Shown here: one piece after another, positions 1 through 10,805 of the stretch
Numbering within the stretch: position 1 is the stretch's first letter
Layout of the letters: every line of letters starts with the position of its first letter
NCBI GenBank assembly: GCA_963682025.1
Contig: OY821520.1
Coordinates: 135,974,738 to 136,038,737 of the forward strand
Direction: 5' to 3'
Source: Cordilura impudica
Lineage: Eukaryota; Arthropoda; Insecta; Diptera; Scathophagidae
Length of the DNA stretch: 64,000 bases
Translations under genes and position numbers: made by a program
Notes under the pieces: generated by a model
Seen by the model: the letters and a program-made list of their open reading frames with translations, nothing else
The model's database searches: none
Told to the model about the DNA's origin: nothing

Positions 1-290
1 AACGCTTTAATAGTTTAAAAATTTGGAGTCCCTTCAAGTTATGCTGAAAAAAGTGAAAAAAAAAGATTTTTTTAAAAAAAAAAATTCAGGAAAATCTGAG
101 AATTGACAAAAATCTATTTTTGAAAAAATTTGGCATGACACAGACATTACCAAGAGTCTGCCTGCAAAAATTCAGCTCGATCGGATCACGGAAAAAGGGT
201 TAAAAATCTATCCAAAGTCTTTCACACAGGCGGACAGACGGACACCACGAGCTTTATACTTTATACATCAAAAAAAAAAAAAATTCTGAC
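1..290 (+). repeat. Fragment of a D2 (DINE-1-like) repeat
   Basis: The stretch about 145-270 matches the body of the D2 element near 44776-44890: both carry CCTGCAAA, a TCAG-TCGAT step, a GGTCACGG-like step, GGTTAAAA and an ACCACGAGCT/ACTACGAGCT end next to CAGGCGGACAGACG-like sequence. The copy is cut by the window start. No coding potential is seen. Confidence 0.5.
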
Positions 291-676
291 GTGTACATGA
301 AAATCGCCGATTCACGTGTATTTTTATTTTTTCTCCCCTTTCCGAAAAAGTATATTTGGTTCATAGGACAGAATGTGTGTAACGCGGTGTAATTATAGAA
401 CAAAAAATGGCAAATAATGCAAAAATGACGCAAATACATCGGTAGGTTTATTTATGTAAAAATTAATGTTTATATTTTTAGTATGTATTTTCTCTTTCAG
501 TCCGAACCATACTTAATTTAATTTTGTTTTTTGTATTCTAAATTAAAAGTGAAGAGCTAGGTAACTTAAAGTCCAGGGTATATGTTATGACCAAAAAGCA
601 AACACCGACACGTGTTTTCTCTTATACGAAATAACAGAAGCGATGAAGCGACCTTTCCTCGTAGGATCGAAAATTA
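291..676. other. AT-rich spacer, nothing recognised
   Basis: AT-rich sequence with short homopolymers. I see no gene, repeat boundary or RNA structure that I can support. Confidence 0.5.
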
Positions 677-1169
677 TAGCATGTTCAGACGGCGAAACGA
701 ATCACTTTAGTCGATCTCTGAATCACGATTGCGAACCTTGGTGTTCAGACGAGTGTTCTTGTTTCATTTTGATGTTTGTATTTTTTGTGCAAACATTTGA
801 AGACATCCTTCTTCACTTTACGTTTCATTATTTCATTTTTTCCATTTCTATTTGAATATATGGATGTATGTAAATATATACTTTTTATTTGTTAAATGTT
901 TCTATTTAGTTTATTGCACACATTAATTTTTTGTTTTTTCTTTGTTTATATATTTTTGACAGCTAGTTCAGATAAACTAGCGATAATTTTTTATCAAAAT
1001 TGGAGATGACATTCAATTTTTCTAGGTTCACAACTAGGTTCAAAATGAACCAAGTAGGTTCGCTCTCAAAATTTTGTATGGCGAATCATGTAGATTCAAT
1101 CATGATTCGGGTGCGAACCGTGAATGAGAAAGCGAACCGCGAATCTTACTGTCCGTGTGAACATAGCAT
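677..1169. mobile_element. Possible small MITE with imperfect terminal inverted repeats
   Basis: The left end (TAGCATGTTCAGACGG) and the reverse complement of the right end (TGCTATGTTCACACGG) match at most positions, and the similarity continues weakly to GAATC inside. The unit is about 490 bp and has no protein. No clear target duplication is seen, so the boundaries and class are uncertain. Confidence 0.3.
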
Positions 1170-1819
1170 TACTAAAGAAAACGTTATGAAAATACAACTG
1201 ACCGGTCACAACAGGTGATTGTATTGTGTGTTTTAATGCAACATACAACAACTGTTTTTAATTGCCCAAATATATTTATATTGTATTTAAAATGTTTTTC
1301 AGATTTTTAAATCTTTACTTTATTTATGTTTAGTGTAACAGTATAAACTTATTTTTACAACAATGGTTAACAGAATCGATAAAACCACTGGTTTACGATA
1401 TAACAACCATAGCATTGACTTAAACCTTTATATAATTTACTTGTATTCATAACTGGTACTTTGCTTTTACCAATTGGAAAGCTTTTTTTATGTAAATATT
1501 TCGTACTTGCGTTAGTACATGCATATACTCGTGTGGTGAATATTTGTACTTTAAGATGAATAAGCGTTGTGGGTTTTAACGGTAAACAAGTTTTAAAATA
1601 AGTGTGATGAAGAGGAAATGCGAATAATGTTTTTATGAAAAAATTAGCCTGGCTTTTCAATATAAAGTTTTCAAAAAGTTTAAAAGAAAACTGAATTAAT
1701 TCCCGGAAAAAAGTTTTGTGTTTTATGGCGACATGTCACACAAAAATGAAAATGAGTATATTATTGTTGACCCGAATTTGAAATTAGGTTTAACCATTGT
1801 GTTGTATTTATATATTAAT
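1170..1819. other. AT-rich spacer, nothing recognised
   Basis: No open frame resembles a known family and no repeat shared with the rest of the window was noticed. Confidence 0.4.
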
Positions 1820-2960
1820 TCCTGTTAGTATCGATATTTGTTTTCTTAACCGCTTGAAGAAATTTATTTTTTTGCCGATATTTTTACAAATATAATTGAT
1901 ATGATTTTTAAAGTTGAAGTCTTTGTCAATTACGTATCCCAAATATTTAATATGATGTACCTTTTCAATTATTTTATCTTTTATTTTTAAAGCTATATTG
2001 GAATTAGTGTTTATTCACATTATTTTTGTTTTGTTTTGGTTTAGTCTTAGTTTGTTCATTGTTAGCCATTCGTTAAGATTTTCCATGTCTTAATTTAGAT
2101 TTTCATAGCATTGACTATCTACTTCTGCTTTAGTAAAAACTAGCAGATTCCAGCGCTCGAAATTCGAGTGCAATTTCTAGGCAGCTTTATTTTTCAACTT
2201 AGCCAATCTACAAACCAACATTTTTATGGTTTATTATTATTGTGAACGAAGATAACAAACAAACAAACAAACACATTAACAAATTAATACAACGCACATA
2301 GCATATGTATAATTTTATGTATGGGTTAGTAGCAACTTTAAATGCAATTTACTCAAAATAAAAGAAAAAAATTAAAAATCTGTAAATCTGCAAAACGGCT
2401 AAAAAAAATACCTTTCAAATAATATACGTTTGGTCCAAATCGGGATAAAACGGTAGAACAAAACATCGGTCACAATAAATCGCCTAGCCCATTCATATTT
2501 TAGATTAGTCTATTATCTGCATACAATATTATATTACATTTCTCCACTATATTTGGCATGTCATAAATGATAAATAATAACACTCCTAAGATTGATTCCT
2601 GTGGTTTTCCATAAGCATTATATTATTTACTTTCGTAATTTATTTTCTATTTGTTAGGTATGTTTTATACCATTTCAGTTCTATTTCCGTATTCATATAC
2701 TATTTTAAGTAGTACGATTGTGTCTATCGTTTCGAATGCTCGTTTAAAGTCTAAAAATATTGGAGTGATTTCTTAAATTTTTTTCTATTGTTTTGCATCC
2801 GTTTATTAGGTAATTGATTGATGTTTCTCATGAAAAATTCTTCCCAAATCCCGATTGGTATTTCTTTCCGTATACTACTGCAATTAATCTTTTACTACTC
2901 TTTCGAATATTTATTTTATTGTTAATATTTATTAAAAGATATAATAATTGGAATTACATA
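1820..2960 (-). pseudogene. Decayed LINE reverse transcriptase (LINE-B), split by a Helitron
   Basis: Translating the minus strand in several frames gives the conserved blocks of a non-LTR retrotransposon reverse transcriptase in order. LDFKRAFETID lies near 2745-2715, ESILGVLLFIIYDMPN near 2620-2570, and the catalytic YADD block, here YADN, near 2523-2513. NEWLTMNKLRLN follows near 2071-2039 and KYLGYVIDKDF near 1950-1911. The small Helitron at 2140-2504 separates YADN from the rest; without it the frame reads on as YADNRLIFTKAEVD. A weaker block resembling the FER-V start of the fingers domain lies near 2900. Stops and frameshifts are common and the second catalytic aspartate is changed to asparagine, so this copy is dead. 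The clade was not determined. Confidence 0.75.
2140..2504 (-). mobile_element. Small non-autonomous Helitron HL1, copy a
   Basis: Read on the minus strand it starts with TC (TCTAAAATATGAATGG) and ends with a near-perfect hairpin around CTCGAAATTCGAG, about 10 bases before a terminal CTAG. It lies between host A and T with no target duplication. Its interior matches the copies at 32271-32636, 55813-56114 and 59801-60154. It has no protein. TC start, hairpin, CTRR end and A|T insertion are the established Helitron signature. Confidence 0.85.
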
Positions 2961-3130
2961 TTCATATATTTACAAATTTCAATTTTATCTATATTAGGCA
3001 AAACATTTTTATTGTAAGCCCGATTGGGATTATATTAGTATTTTTGATTTTCCATAATTCATATAATTTGGATTAAAAAAAAATGTAAAGTTGATTATAT
3101 TTTTATTCAAATTCCTTTAGTATTAGTTTT
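2961..3130. other. AT-rich gap between two LINE relics
   Basis: Short AT-rich interval between LINE-B and LINE-A, with no recognisable motif. Confidence 0.4.
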
Positions 3131-4950
3131 CGATATTTTGATCATATTGCAAAGTATTGATAAAGTAAGTCAAAATTGGACCCATTGAGAATATTGAGTA
3201 CTTCATTCAAGCTAAGTTCAGATTTTCCAAATTGTTTTATTCTATGATCCTTGTAAATGTGACAAATATCAATAAAGTGGTGGGTATTCTCAGTATCATC
3301 TCTGTGCAAATTGTGCATACTACACTTGTGTTGTTTCAAAACGACCTGGCATTTAAGTCTAGTAAACCGCCTCTTGCTCTTATAAATACATTCGTAATGC
3401 ACGAAGAGAAATAGGAGGCAAGTAGGGGAGTCACGTTAAAATTAAGTTGTTGGTACACATCATGGTGTTGAAAGTTCGTTGCATTTAATACATTATTTTC
3501 GTGTTCTTTCAATTTCAATAAGTTTACGACTTATTTGCAGCGCACGCTAAGTGGTTGATTTGTATTCGCAGGTGTAAACTGTAGAGCTTGGCGTAGATTA
3601 TTCCACTCATTTTGTGAAATAATTTCATTTGCTAAAATGTATGGTAATCTGTTTTGATCCATGTTTAAAATTTTATTTATGTAATCAAAGTGCATTTTAA
3701 GTGTGGTAGAGTCTAAACGTTCGAGACCGGTTTCTAGATATATCATGTAATTGGGTGTTGTTGTTGGTAAATACAGTATTTTTTTTAATGAAAAATCGTA
3801 ACAGTTTCTCCACTTCGTCACATTTTTCAAAACCCCATACTTGTGCTGCGTAAAACATGACTGGCCTTGAGGCGGCTTCAAGTATTAATTTATTATTTAG
3901 GTGTTTCTAAAAGGACAAATTATATGTAATATCAACTCGAAGGTATTTATAAGTACTGACGATCTCGATGTTTGCTTCTCCAAAGTGCCACTTTAATTGT
4001 TTAGATATTCTTCTATCTGATCGAAAAACCATTACTTTCAGTTTATTCGATGTCATCAGCATAAAGCAGAATTTTAATATTTATTCCCGCCACATTAACT
4101 CATCAGCCAAGTCATTTAAGCATAGCGAAAATAATACGGGACTTAATATGCAGCCTTGCTTTACGCCTAGATTAATATCAAATGATTCGGATTAAGATTC
4201 GCCATCCCAAATACAGCTTTGTGTTTTGCAAAATATTGCAAAATCTTGCCCATTTTTTGAAAAAAAACCTAGGCGAAAAAGTTTATAAAAACAATATTTC
4301 TGGGAATAATATTAAAAGCATATGAAAATCCAACAAAGAAGGCATAAGTATTTTTGCTGTTTAATTTATTTTGATTTAATATCTTATATTTTTCTATCCA
4401 TTCATTTGTTTATTTTAAAGAATACTATTAAAAATTTTACACAACGTATCAATAATCAATAGACCGCGGTAATTTGTAGGCAGAGAGGGATCGCCTTTCT
4501 TAAAAAGGGGGCTAAATATAGAGCTGCGAAATGTCCTTGGTATTTTTCTTGAAGGAATATTTTGTTGAAGACTGATAAGATTTCATTAAAAAAGCAGACA
4601 GGAGCATGCTTATAGGACTCATACGTAATGTCATCTTGACCAGGAGATTTATTTTGTTTTAAGGAGTTAATAACTAATAAAATTTCACAAATTTCGATGG
4701 GTGAATCCCAAAAAGCATCAGTAATGTACGGCATGGACCAACTTATTGTAATTTTATTTTCATTATTCTGTAGCATGGTTCTAAGACGTGTTACTCTTTC
4801 GAATATTTCCTCTTTTGTCTTTAGTGTGCTTATTGGGCGAAATTCTTCACATTTTATATATAGCATTGTTTTTTCTATTATACTCTATCCATTTAGTAAC
4901 ACTTTACTGGATATTTCATTGTAGTCCATTTTTTTTAATTTTTAACAAAT
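3131..4950 (-). pseudogene. Decayed LINE reverse transcriptase (LINE-A)
   Basis: Minus-strand fragments in different frames follow the order of a non-LTR reverse transcriptase. A pre-RT block with SPGQDDITYES lies near 4640, GVKQGCILSPVLFSLCLNDL near 4167-4100, and a thumb block with FFIKKILYLP and ETGLERLDSTTL near 3790-3700. A C-terminal Cys/His tail (CSMHNLHRDD, HHFIDIC) lies near 3320-3240, followed by NGSNFDLLYQY. The YADD region reads only as a decayed FCFMLMT. No endonuclease is seen upstream, so the copy is 5'-truncated, internally shortened and dead. The QGC/LSP form of the QG motif differs from the QGS form in the jockey and LINE-C copies, so this is a separate lineage. Confidence 0.75.
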
Positions 4951-5024
4951 CGAGCTGAAACTTTGCATGTAAATAATTTTTGCAAACTAAATTTTTTTAT
5001 TTTGACATAGATATTTTCAGTCAT

Positions 5025-5340
5025 AGATATTGATCAGGATGGGATAAAACCACCGGGGAAGTTATATCGGTCAAACAACAGTTATACCTGTCCCGGCGTT
5101 TCGCTGGGCCACGTCTTGGAATCGAGATATATCGATTTGAACTTAGAAAGTATCGTATAGGGGAATTTAGCACGTTTTGGGTTCTTTTGTTTGACATAAC
5201 TCGAGAACCACTGGTCCGATTTTGCTGACACAAATTTTGAAAAATTAAGAATTACCATTCCTTTAAGCTGTTCATATAATGTTTTGCTACAGAAGCAACA
5301 GCTTCGCAGTTATAAATAAATGTATGAAGAAAAAGAAATA
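5025..5340 (+). repeat. Dispersed repeat, inverted relative to 10655-10805
   Basis: GGATGGGAT-AAACCA, AAAATTAAGAATTAC, CCTTTAA-CTGTTCATATAA and GTTATAAATAAATGTATGA all recur in reverse complement at 10655-10805. This copy carries about 140 extra bases in the middle (about 5080-5215), including GGCGTTTCGCTGGGCC. Whether the two are ends of one element or two independent insertions is not resolved. Confidence 0.6.
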
Positions 5341-5987
5341 TTTGTAGAGTATTTATTATATACTAGTAGTAACCCTATGCGCTTCGCTACAGCCATCGCA
5401 CAGTGGGTTGAAAAGCATGATAAGTGAGGATTAATACAGGGAAGACGTAATTTCAAAATATTGTTAATTTTTTTTAATGGATATTCATTAATGCATAAAA
5501 ACCACAATTAAAAAAAAAGTGGAAAAAAAATTTGTTTTAACCCGTTAGGAGCTTTTTTGGGTTTTGGAAAAAATGATCTTTTCTTACAATTTTCGCTGTA
5601 ACTTTGGAATAAAAAGCGATAAATTAGTAAATGAAATTGCAAGTTAATGTGCTTTTAGAAAAAATCATTTTTTTTTTTTAAATAAAAAAGGAATAAATAT
5701 TTAATATGTATTTATATTATAAAAATTGAATTATAAAATCCGATTTTATTTTCCAAATTCCACAAATTTAACTTAAAAAATTCACATTATGCAATAATAT
5801 TATGTTTTTATTGATGAATAATTATAAGCACAAAATAAACAGCCATTTCAGAAAAATTAAAAAAAAATTAAAAAAAAATTAATTCAATTAATATTGAATA
5901 TATTGCTACATTTATATTGAAAATTTTGTATGTATTTATTGTTATTGTTTATTTTTTATTTCATATTGTTCTTATTTGAGAGAAACT

Positions 5988-5988
<1 letters not shown>

Positions 5989-6045
<57 letters not shown>
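5989..6045. repeat. (AT)n microsatellite
   Basis: Uninterrupted AT dinucleotide run of roughly 55 bases inside the Transib relic, just beyond the stop codon of the transposase remnant. Confidence 0.95.
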
Positions 6046-6049
<4 letters not shown>

Positions 6050-6054
6050 TAAAA

Positions 6055-6590
6055 TCAAGGATCCTCCGTATTATCATCACCTTCATAAATATAATCAGCA
6101 TCTTCATAATTATCATAATCAATATCTTCATTAATCTCTTCTTCATCAGAAATCTTGGGCAAAATTAATAAATCTAGTGCCATCTGTGGTATATTATATA
6201 TTTATTCTTGCATAATTTTTGATTTTAGTGGTAATTAAAGGATCCGAACTATGAAGTAACCTATTGAATATATCTTCATTTGACTTCTCTCGACTGCATT
6301 TACGAGAATAGTGTTCTCTGTAATTTTTCAAATCTTTATTTCTAGCTTCTTGAGCTTCCTCAGGTAGTTGACCTATTGGCAAACAAGGCGTATCTTACTA
6401 TTTCTGGCCGGTGAATAAGGAATTTATGTACAGTTGGAGGCATATAATACCACGGATAGAGCTTAACAAAATGTCTGGCTGTATTCTGAGTATATTTTCT
6501 AAATTTTTCTACGTGAATCTCGTGCCCGCAAGATACAGCAATAAGTATCACATGCATTCTTTCTATCAATTCTGCATCAACTTTGGCCAA
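6055..6590 (-). pseudogene. Transib transposase, C-terminal third (RAG1-core relative)
   Basis: This is the C-terminal part of a Transib transposase, the cut-and-paste enzyme related to the RAG1 core. The reading starts inside the protein with KVDAELIERM, then HEIHVEKFRKYTQNTAR, KLYPWYYMP and TVHKFLIHRPEIV. After a frameshift near 6380 it continues IGQLPEEAQEARNKD, NYREHYSRKCSREKSNEDIF and LLHSSDPLI. The layout mirrors the RAG1 region with HK-L-H-PEI, then IG, E, NK, R and RK spacing; the E before ARNK should be the third catalytic acid. After an in-frame stop an acidic tail (EEINEDIDYDNYEDADY) ends at 6055. The catalytic aspartates and the N-terminus are missing, because only about 900 bp of non-coding DNA lies between this piece and the right TIR. 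It is inactive. Confidence 0.75.
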
Positions 6591-7540
6591 ACTTTATATA
6601 GAATTTATATAAAAGTTATCGTATCTTGCTCATTTTTTAAATGTTATGTGTCAGAGTTTAGACAAGGACATCTTTTTAAATTGAAAACTTTATTTTAGTT
6701 TCCTGCAATTTTTTATATTGTACTAAAACTTTTTACCCGAGAACATTTAGTAATTTTAGAGCTTCGATTTTTCGCTCCAGTATAATGTGCATGATCATTA
6801 AAATTATTTATTGTAATACTAGGTTACACATTTACAACAGCAACAATAACAATCACAGCTACGAAAATAAACACAAAACAAAAACTAAAAAAAGATTTTT
6901 TCTGTTGTGTTTTCAAGCATTTTTTTTTAATTTTATACTGGCGACTTTTAATAAAAACTAGAATATTACATTCGTTGGCAAGTATTGGCAAAATGTTTTT
7001 TTTGGAATACACAAGTAGAAATCCCATGTTTTAGTACAATGTAAATAATTTTACCCGATCTCATCTAGAATTACGCTGAAACTCAATATCTTTTTAAAAA
7101 ATACCCTCTTTTTAGGACTATTTTCAAAAAATTATTAAAAATATTTCTAAAACATTTATCTAAAAATTTTTTTTTTAATAATACAGTCAAATACCTGAAG
7201 CTGATGCATCCATTTGCAAAAAGTTAGAATTTAAAAAAAAAAAAATGAAAAAAAATTAAACTTGAAATATCTCGTTTTTCATTTTTACCACTTCGAGCAA
7301 AATTAAAAAAAATTTTTGAATTTTGAGAGAGTATAGCAAGAAAAGTAAACAACTTAGAACAATAATTTTGACAGTTAGTGATGACCCATTTTATACTCTG
7401 TTACCCGGTGTAAAAATTTATTACAAAATACTCATTTCAATTTTTGAATTAATCCTCACTTTTGACCCTTTTCAACCCAATGTGCATCGTAGCGAAATAA
7501 AAACTGGGAATACATTTTGTAAAAAACTATTTTTTTATAT

Positions 7541-8495
7541 CTAGCGATTTTTGATTTTGTTGATTTTTGTTTTTGCGATTTTCGGTTTTGTCGATTTTAT
7601 TTTTGGCGTTTTTTGTCTTTTGCGATTATTGTTATTTGCGATTTCCGGTTTTGACGATTTTTTATTTTGTCTATTTTTGTTATTTGCGATTTTTGATTTT
7701 GGAGATTTTTGTTTTTTGTGATTTTTCATTTTGGCGATTTTTGTTATTTGCGATTTTCGGTTTTGTCGAATATTGATTTTGGCGATTTTTTGCTATTTTC
7801 GATTTTTGTTATTCGCGATTTTTGGTTTTGGCGATTGTTATTATTCGCGATTTTCGGTTTTGGCGATTTTTGTTTTCTGCGATTTTTGAATTTGGCTTTA
7901 CCGATTTTAGTATTTAGCAATTTTTGATTTTTGGTTTAAGCTATTTTTTATTTTGCCGATTTTTGACTTCAACGGTTTTTGGTTTTTACAAATTTTGATT
8001 TTGGCGATTTTCGTTCCTCGCGATTTTCGTTTTTGGCGATTTTCTATTTTGGCTATTTTGTTAATTACGATTTTTGTTATTCGCAATTTTCAGGTTAGGC
8101 ATTTTTTGTGTTGGTCGATTTTTGTTATTTGCGATTTTTGTTATTCGCGATTTTTGGATTGGGAAATTTTAGTTATTCGCGATTTTCAGTTTTGGCGATT
8201 TTTATTATGCACGATTTTCGGTTTTGGCGATTTTTGATTTTGGCGTTTTTTGATTTTGGCGATTTTTGTTATCCGCGATTTTCGGTTTTGTCAATTTTTG
8301 ATTTTCGGTTTGGTGATTTTTGATTATGGCGATTTTTGTTTTCTGCGTTTTTTGATTTTGGCGATTATTGTTTTGTGCGATTTTTGATTTTTGGCAATTT
8401 CTGATTTTGGTGATTTTGATTTTGGCGATGTTTGGGTTTAGCGATTTTTGTTTTTGCAATTTTTGATTTTGGCTATTTTTGAATTTGGCGATGCC
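7541..8495. repeat. Degenerate GCGATTTTTG minisatellite (HL2 internal array)
   Basis: Dozens of imperfect units built on GCGATTTTTG-TTTTG or GCGATTTTCGGTTTTG, with unit length varying from about 12 to 30 bases. The same array occurs in reverse complement at 38960-39460, 39920-40090 and 42850-43290, always just before the HL2 3' tail, and weakly at 21370-21475. The open frames across it are by-products of the repeat. Confidence 0.9.
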
Positions 8496-8519
8496 GCCCA
8501 TATATTTCACAACCCTTTT

Positions 8520-9240
8520 TTAGTACTCCATATTTTTTTGTGTAGGAGATGCCACGCCCATTAGTCCGATCTCGCCCATTTTTGGGCAACACATATATAA
8601 TAACTCATGAACTCAGACAAAATCCCAAGGGCTTTTCTATTATAGTACCCGAGTTATATGATATTAAATATTTACTTTGTATGTACATACATATGTTACA
8701 CGTCTATTGGTACGATCCCGCCCATTTTTTGCTTTACTACTCAGATTAATAACTCTTGAACTCAGAAAAAGGTCCAAGGCCTTTTATATTACAGTACTCC
8801 AGATATATGACATTTAATATTCACTTTGTATGGTGGGTGCCACACCCACTGATCTTATCACACACAATTTTTTCGGAGTACTAACGTTGATAACTTATGA
8901 ACTCACACAAAGCCTCAAGTTTTTATCTATTACAGTACTCTAGATATATGACATTTAATATATACTTTGTATGGTGGCTGCTACGCTCATTGGTTTTATG
9001 ACGCCCACTTTTTTCGCAACTCTTCGAATTATTTAAATATGTACATGTACATAGTTTCAGAAGTCTTGCTGTCGTAGTACTCCAGATATTATATGTTAAA
9101 TTAGATGTTAAAAATTCACTTTGTATGAGAGGTGCCACCCCCACTTGAACAAAAATATATAGCCTATATTTACTTCTGGATAGGGAGTTATCTACTACAA
9201 AAATTTCAAGACGATCGGTCCAGTGGTATAGTTTACTATA
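8520..9240 (-). repeat. HL2 blocks of about 165 bp in tandem
   Basis: About four imperfect blocks, each carrying a GGTGCCACGCCCA-type step, a GATC-CGCCCATTTTT step, AACTCATGAACTCA and AGTACTCCAGATATATGACAT. The same blocks form most of the Helitron at 20708-22777. Confidence 0.8.
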
Positions 9241-9305
9241 AACCACAAACAAACGAACAGACAAACAAACAAACAAACATACACAACTCCATTTTTATAT
9301 AATGA

Positions 9306-10035
9306 ATTTGTGCTGCCGTAGGTAACTACCATATTTGACCCAGACCCAACCTTTTTTATACCGATCAGCTCAGAATCACTTTCTCAGTCGTTTTAGCGAT
9401 GTCCGCCCGTCCGTCTGTGTGTCCATGTAAACCTTGTAATCAAACTACAGGTCGCAAATATGAATATATTTTGATGAAATTTTGTACATAAGCTTTTATC
9501 GGTTATAGGATGGACGCTATTGAAATCGATGAAAATCGGTCCACGTTTAAACCTATTCCCCATAAAAATGACCCTATGAAATCAACATAAATTGCCATAA
9601 GATCCAAACTATTACATAGAACATATTCAAATTGGATTTGTATGTGTTTATTGTATCCATTAGTAGTCCAAAAATAATCCCCATGGGACAATTCTTAGTC
9701 ATAGGCCCCATATAGAGCTGCTTCCCGATCTTCACTTAAATCTATCAAAAAACAAAAATATTTCACAGATTTTTCGCAATTTTTTTCAAAATATAAGTGA
9801 CTTTACTAAATATGGTCAGGATCGGTTCATTTTTCGACCTAGTCCCCATATAAATATAGCACCCGATATGAACTTTTTCATATCTGCAGCCAAAAAAAAA
9901 ATAATAACAATTGCACTCAAATCTGGTTTTTGCTTATTTTCTATATCCAATTAGTTGGGCCGAAGAGATAGGGTCTCTAAACCATGGTATAGGGTATCGT
10001 TTAGTCGGTCTAGACCGACTATAATTTTCTTACTT
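9306..10035 (+). repeat. D1 (DINE-1-like) repeat, copy A
   Basis: Nearly full-length copy of the D1 family of about 750 bp: TTTGTGCTGC, CCGTCCGTCTGTGTGTCCAT, repeated 'ccccatat' blocks, ATGGTATAGGGTATCG, then the terminal hairpin of TAGTCGGTCTAGACCGACTA and TTTTCTTACTT. The 5' hairpin is missing because the Helitron ends there. A hairpin followed by CTTACTTG is the known end structure of Drosophila DINE-1/INE-1 elements, regarded as Helentron-derived non-autonomous elements. Confidence 0.85.
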
Positions 10036-10132
10036 TTAATATATAAGATTATTTATTATTAACACGTAAAATTAAAAAATATCAGGTTATTACATTTATA
10101 CGTAGATCATAAAAATCGATGAACGCATAAAT

Positions 10133-10560
10133 TTATTTTCGTTTGTTTGCTCCCTTTATTTTCTTGCGTGGTGGTTCGCCTACTTGTTCAGAGTCTATAT
10201 CGGATGAGGATCTGTCTTTATCTGGAAAAAAATCAATTGTTTTTAATCAGTCAGATCAGATTTGTGACTTACCATCGGAGGAAACTTCCATTGTATATTC
10301 TTATTCTTCATCTTCATTGTCGAGATTGTACGTCGTTTGCGACCACCTACAAATTTTAGACACCAGCGAGTCGAGCCATTTGCCTTTATTCGCGTTTCCA
10401 TGGGCATGGCCACTTGATCCTATGACTTCTTCACTACTGGCTGAAGCGTCTTTAAATTCTTTTGATTTCATGAGCTTCCGTATATCGGGCCCATTCAGGT
10501 AGGCAACGGAAAACCCTTTAATTGTCTGTCCACGGAATAGGTATCATGAAATAACAAGAA
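10133..10560 (-). pseudogene. Transposase C-terminal fragment, same family as 26772-28633, with an intron
   Basis: The minus strand reads AYLNGPDIRKLMKSKEF, which aligns with NGPDIRKLMSRQDF of the transposase at 26772-28633. It is followed by about 70 ordinary codons with one stop, then a short intron at 10222-10272 (donor GATG|GTAAGT, acceptor TTTTTCCAG). The last exon, KDRSSSDIDSEQVGEPP, ends in a basic nuclear-signal-like RKKIKGANKRK and a TAA at 10133. The middle of the protein (the MSYKIHLLHQHLD region of the other copy) is absent, so this is a deletion derivative. No terminal repeats could be assigned to it. Confidence 0.55.
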
Positions 10561-10654
10561 GAGAAATTTAACGTTTAACTTGACACGTTTATCCGTTTTG
10601 CATTTTTTATGAATTTAAAAAACAAAATTTTTTTAATTTTTTAGGAAAAAATAT

Positions 10655-10805
10655 TTTTTTTTTCTTCATACATTTATTTATAACTGCGTTATATGAACAG
10701 ATTAAAGGAATTGTAATTCTTAATTTTTCTAAATATGTCTGAGCAAAATCTGACTAGTGACCGCTATAACTTTCCCTGCTGGTTTCATCCCATCCCGATC
10801 TCTGA
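10655..10805 (-). repeat. Second copy of the dispersed repeat at 5025-5340
   Basis: Reverse complement of 5025-5340 without its extra 140-base centre. Shared blocks are TCATACATTTATTTATAAC, TATGAACAG, GGAATTGTAATTCTTAATTTTT and CATCCCATCC. Confidence 0.6.

Larger units (their letters stand above)
5399..7484 (-). mobile_element. Transib-type DNA transposon, internally deleted
   Basis: The terminal inverted repeats start CACAGTGGGTTGAAAAG on the left and, reverse-complemented, CACATTGGGTTGAAAAG on the right, and continue through AGTGAGGATTAAT for about 50 bp. It is flanked by a perfect 5-bp target duplication CATCG (5394-5398 and 7485-7489). A C-terminal Transib transposase remnant lies inside on the minus strand. 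Removing the element rejoins the HL2 3' tail, which matches the uninterrupted tail at 39500-39540. CACAGTG ends and 5-bp duplications are established for Transib. The interior is too short for the full transposase. Confidence 0.85.
5363..9305 (-). mobile_element. Helitron HL2, copy b, carrying minisatellite arrays and a Transib
   Basis: On the minus strand it begins TCATTATATAAAAATGGAG, followed by TTTGTTTGTTTG, and ends with the HL2 tail GTAGCGAAGCGCATAGGG, then TTACTACTAG. The order inside is the 5' end, blocks of about 165 bp (8520-9240), a degenerate GCGATTTTTG array (7541-8495), then the 3' tail. The tail is interrupted by the Transib at 5399-7484. No Rep/helicase protein is present, so it is non-autonomous. 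The 3' flank is A as expected. The base next to the 5' end is not the expected one, so the 5' boundary may be off by a few bases where it meets the DINE copy at 9306. Confidence 0.7.

Noticed and set aside
7541..8510. Several Phe/Leu-rich frames on the plus strand and Lys/Asn-rich frames on the minus strand
   Set aside because: They follow the GCGATTTTTG minisatellite and have no independent support.
10143..10502. 119-codon plus-strand frame rich in Ser
   Set aside because: It is the antisense shadow of the minus-strand transposase fragment with the GPDIRKLM motif and the basic tail.
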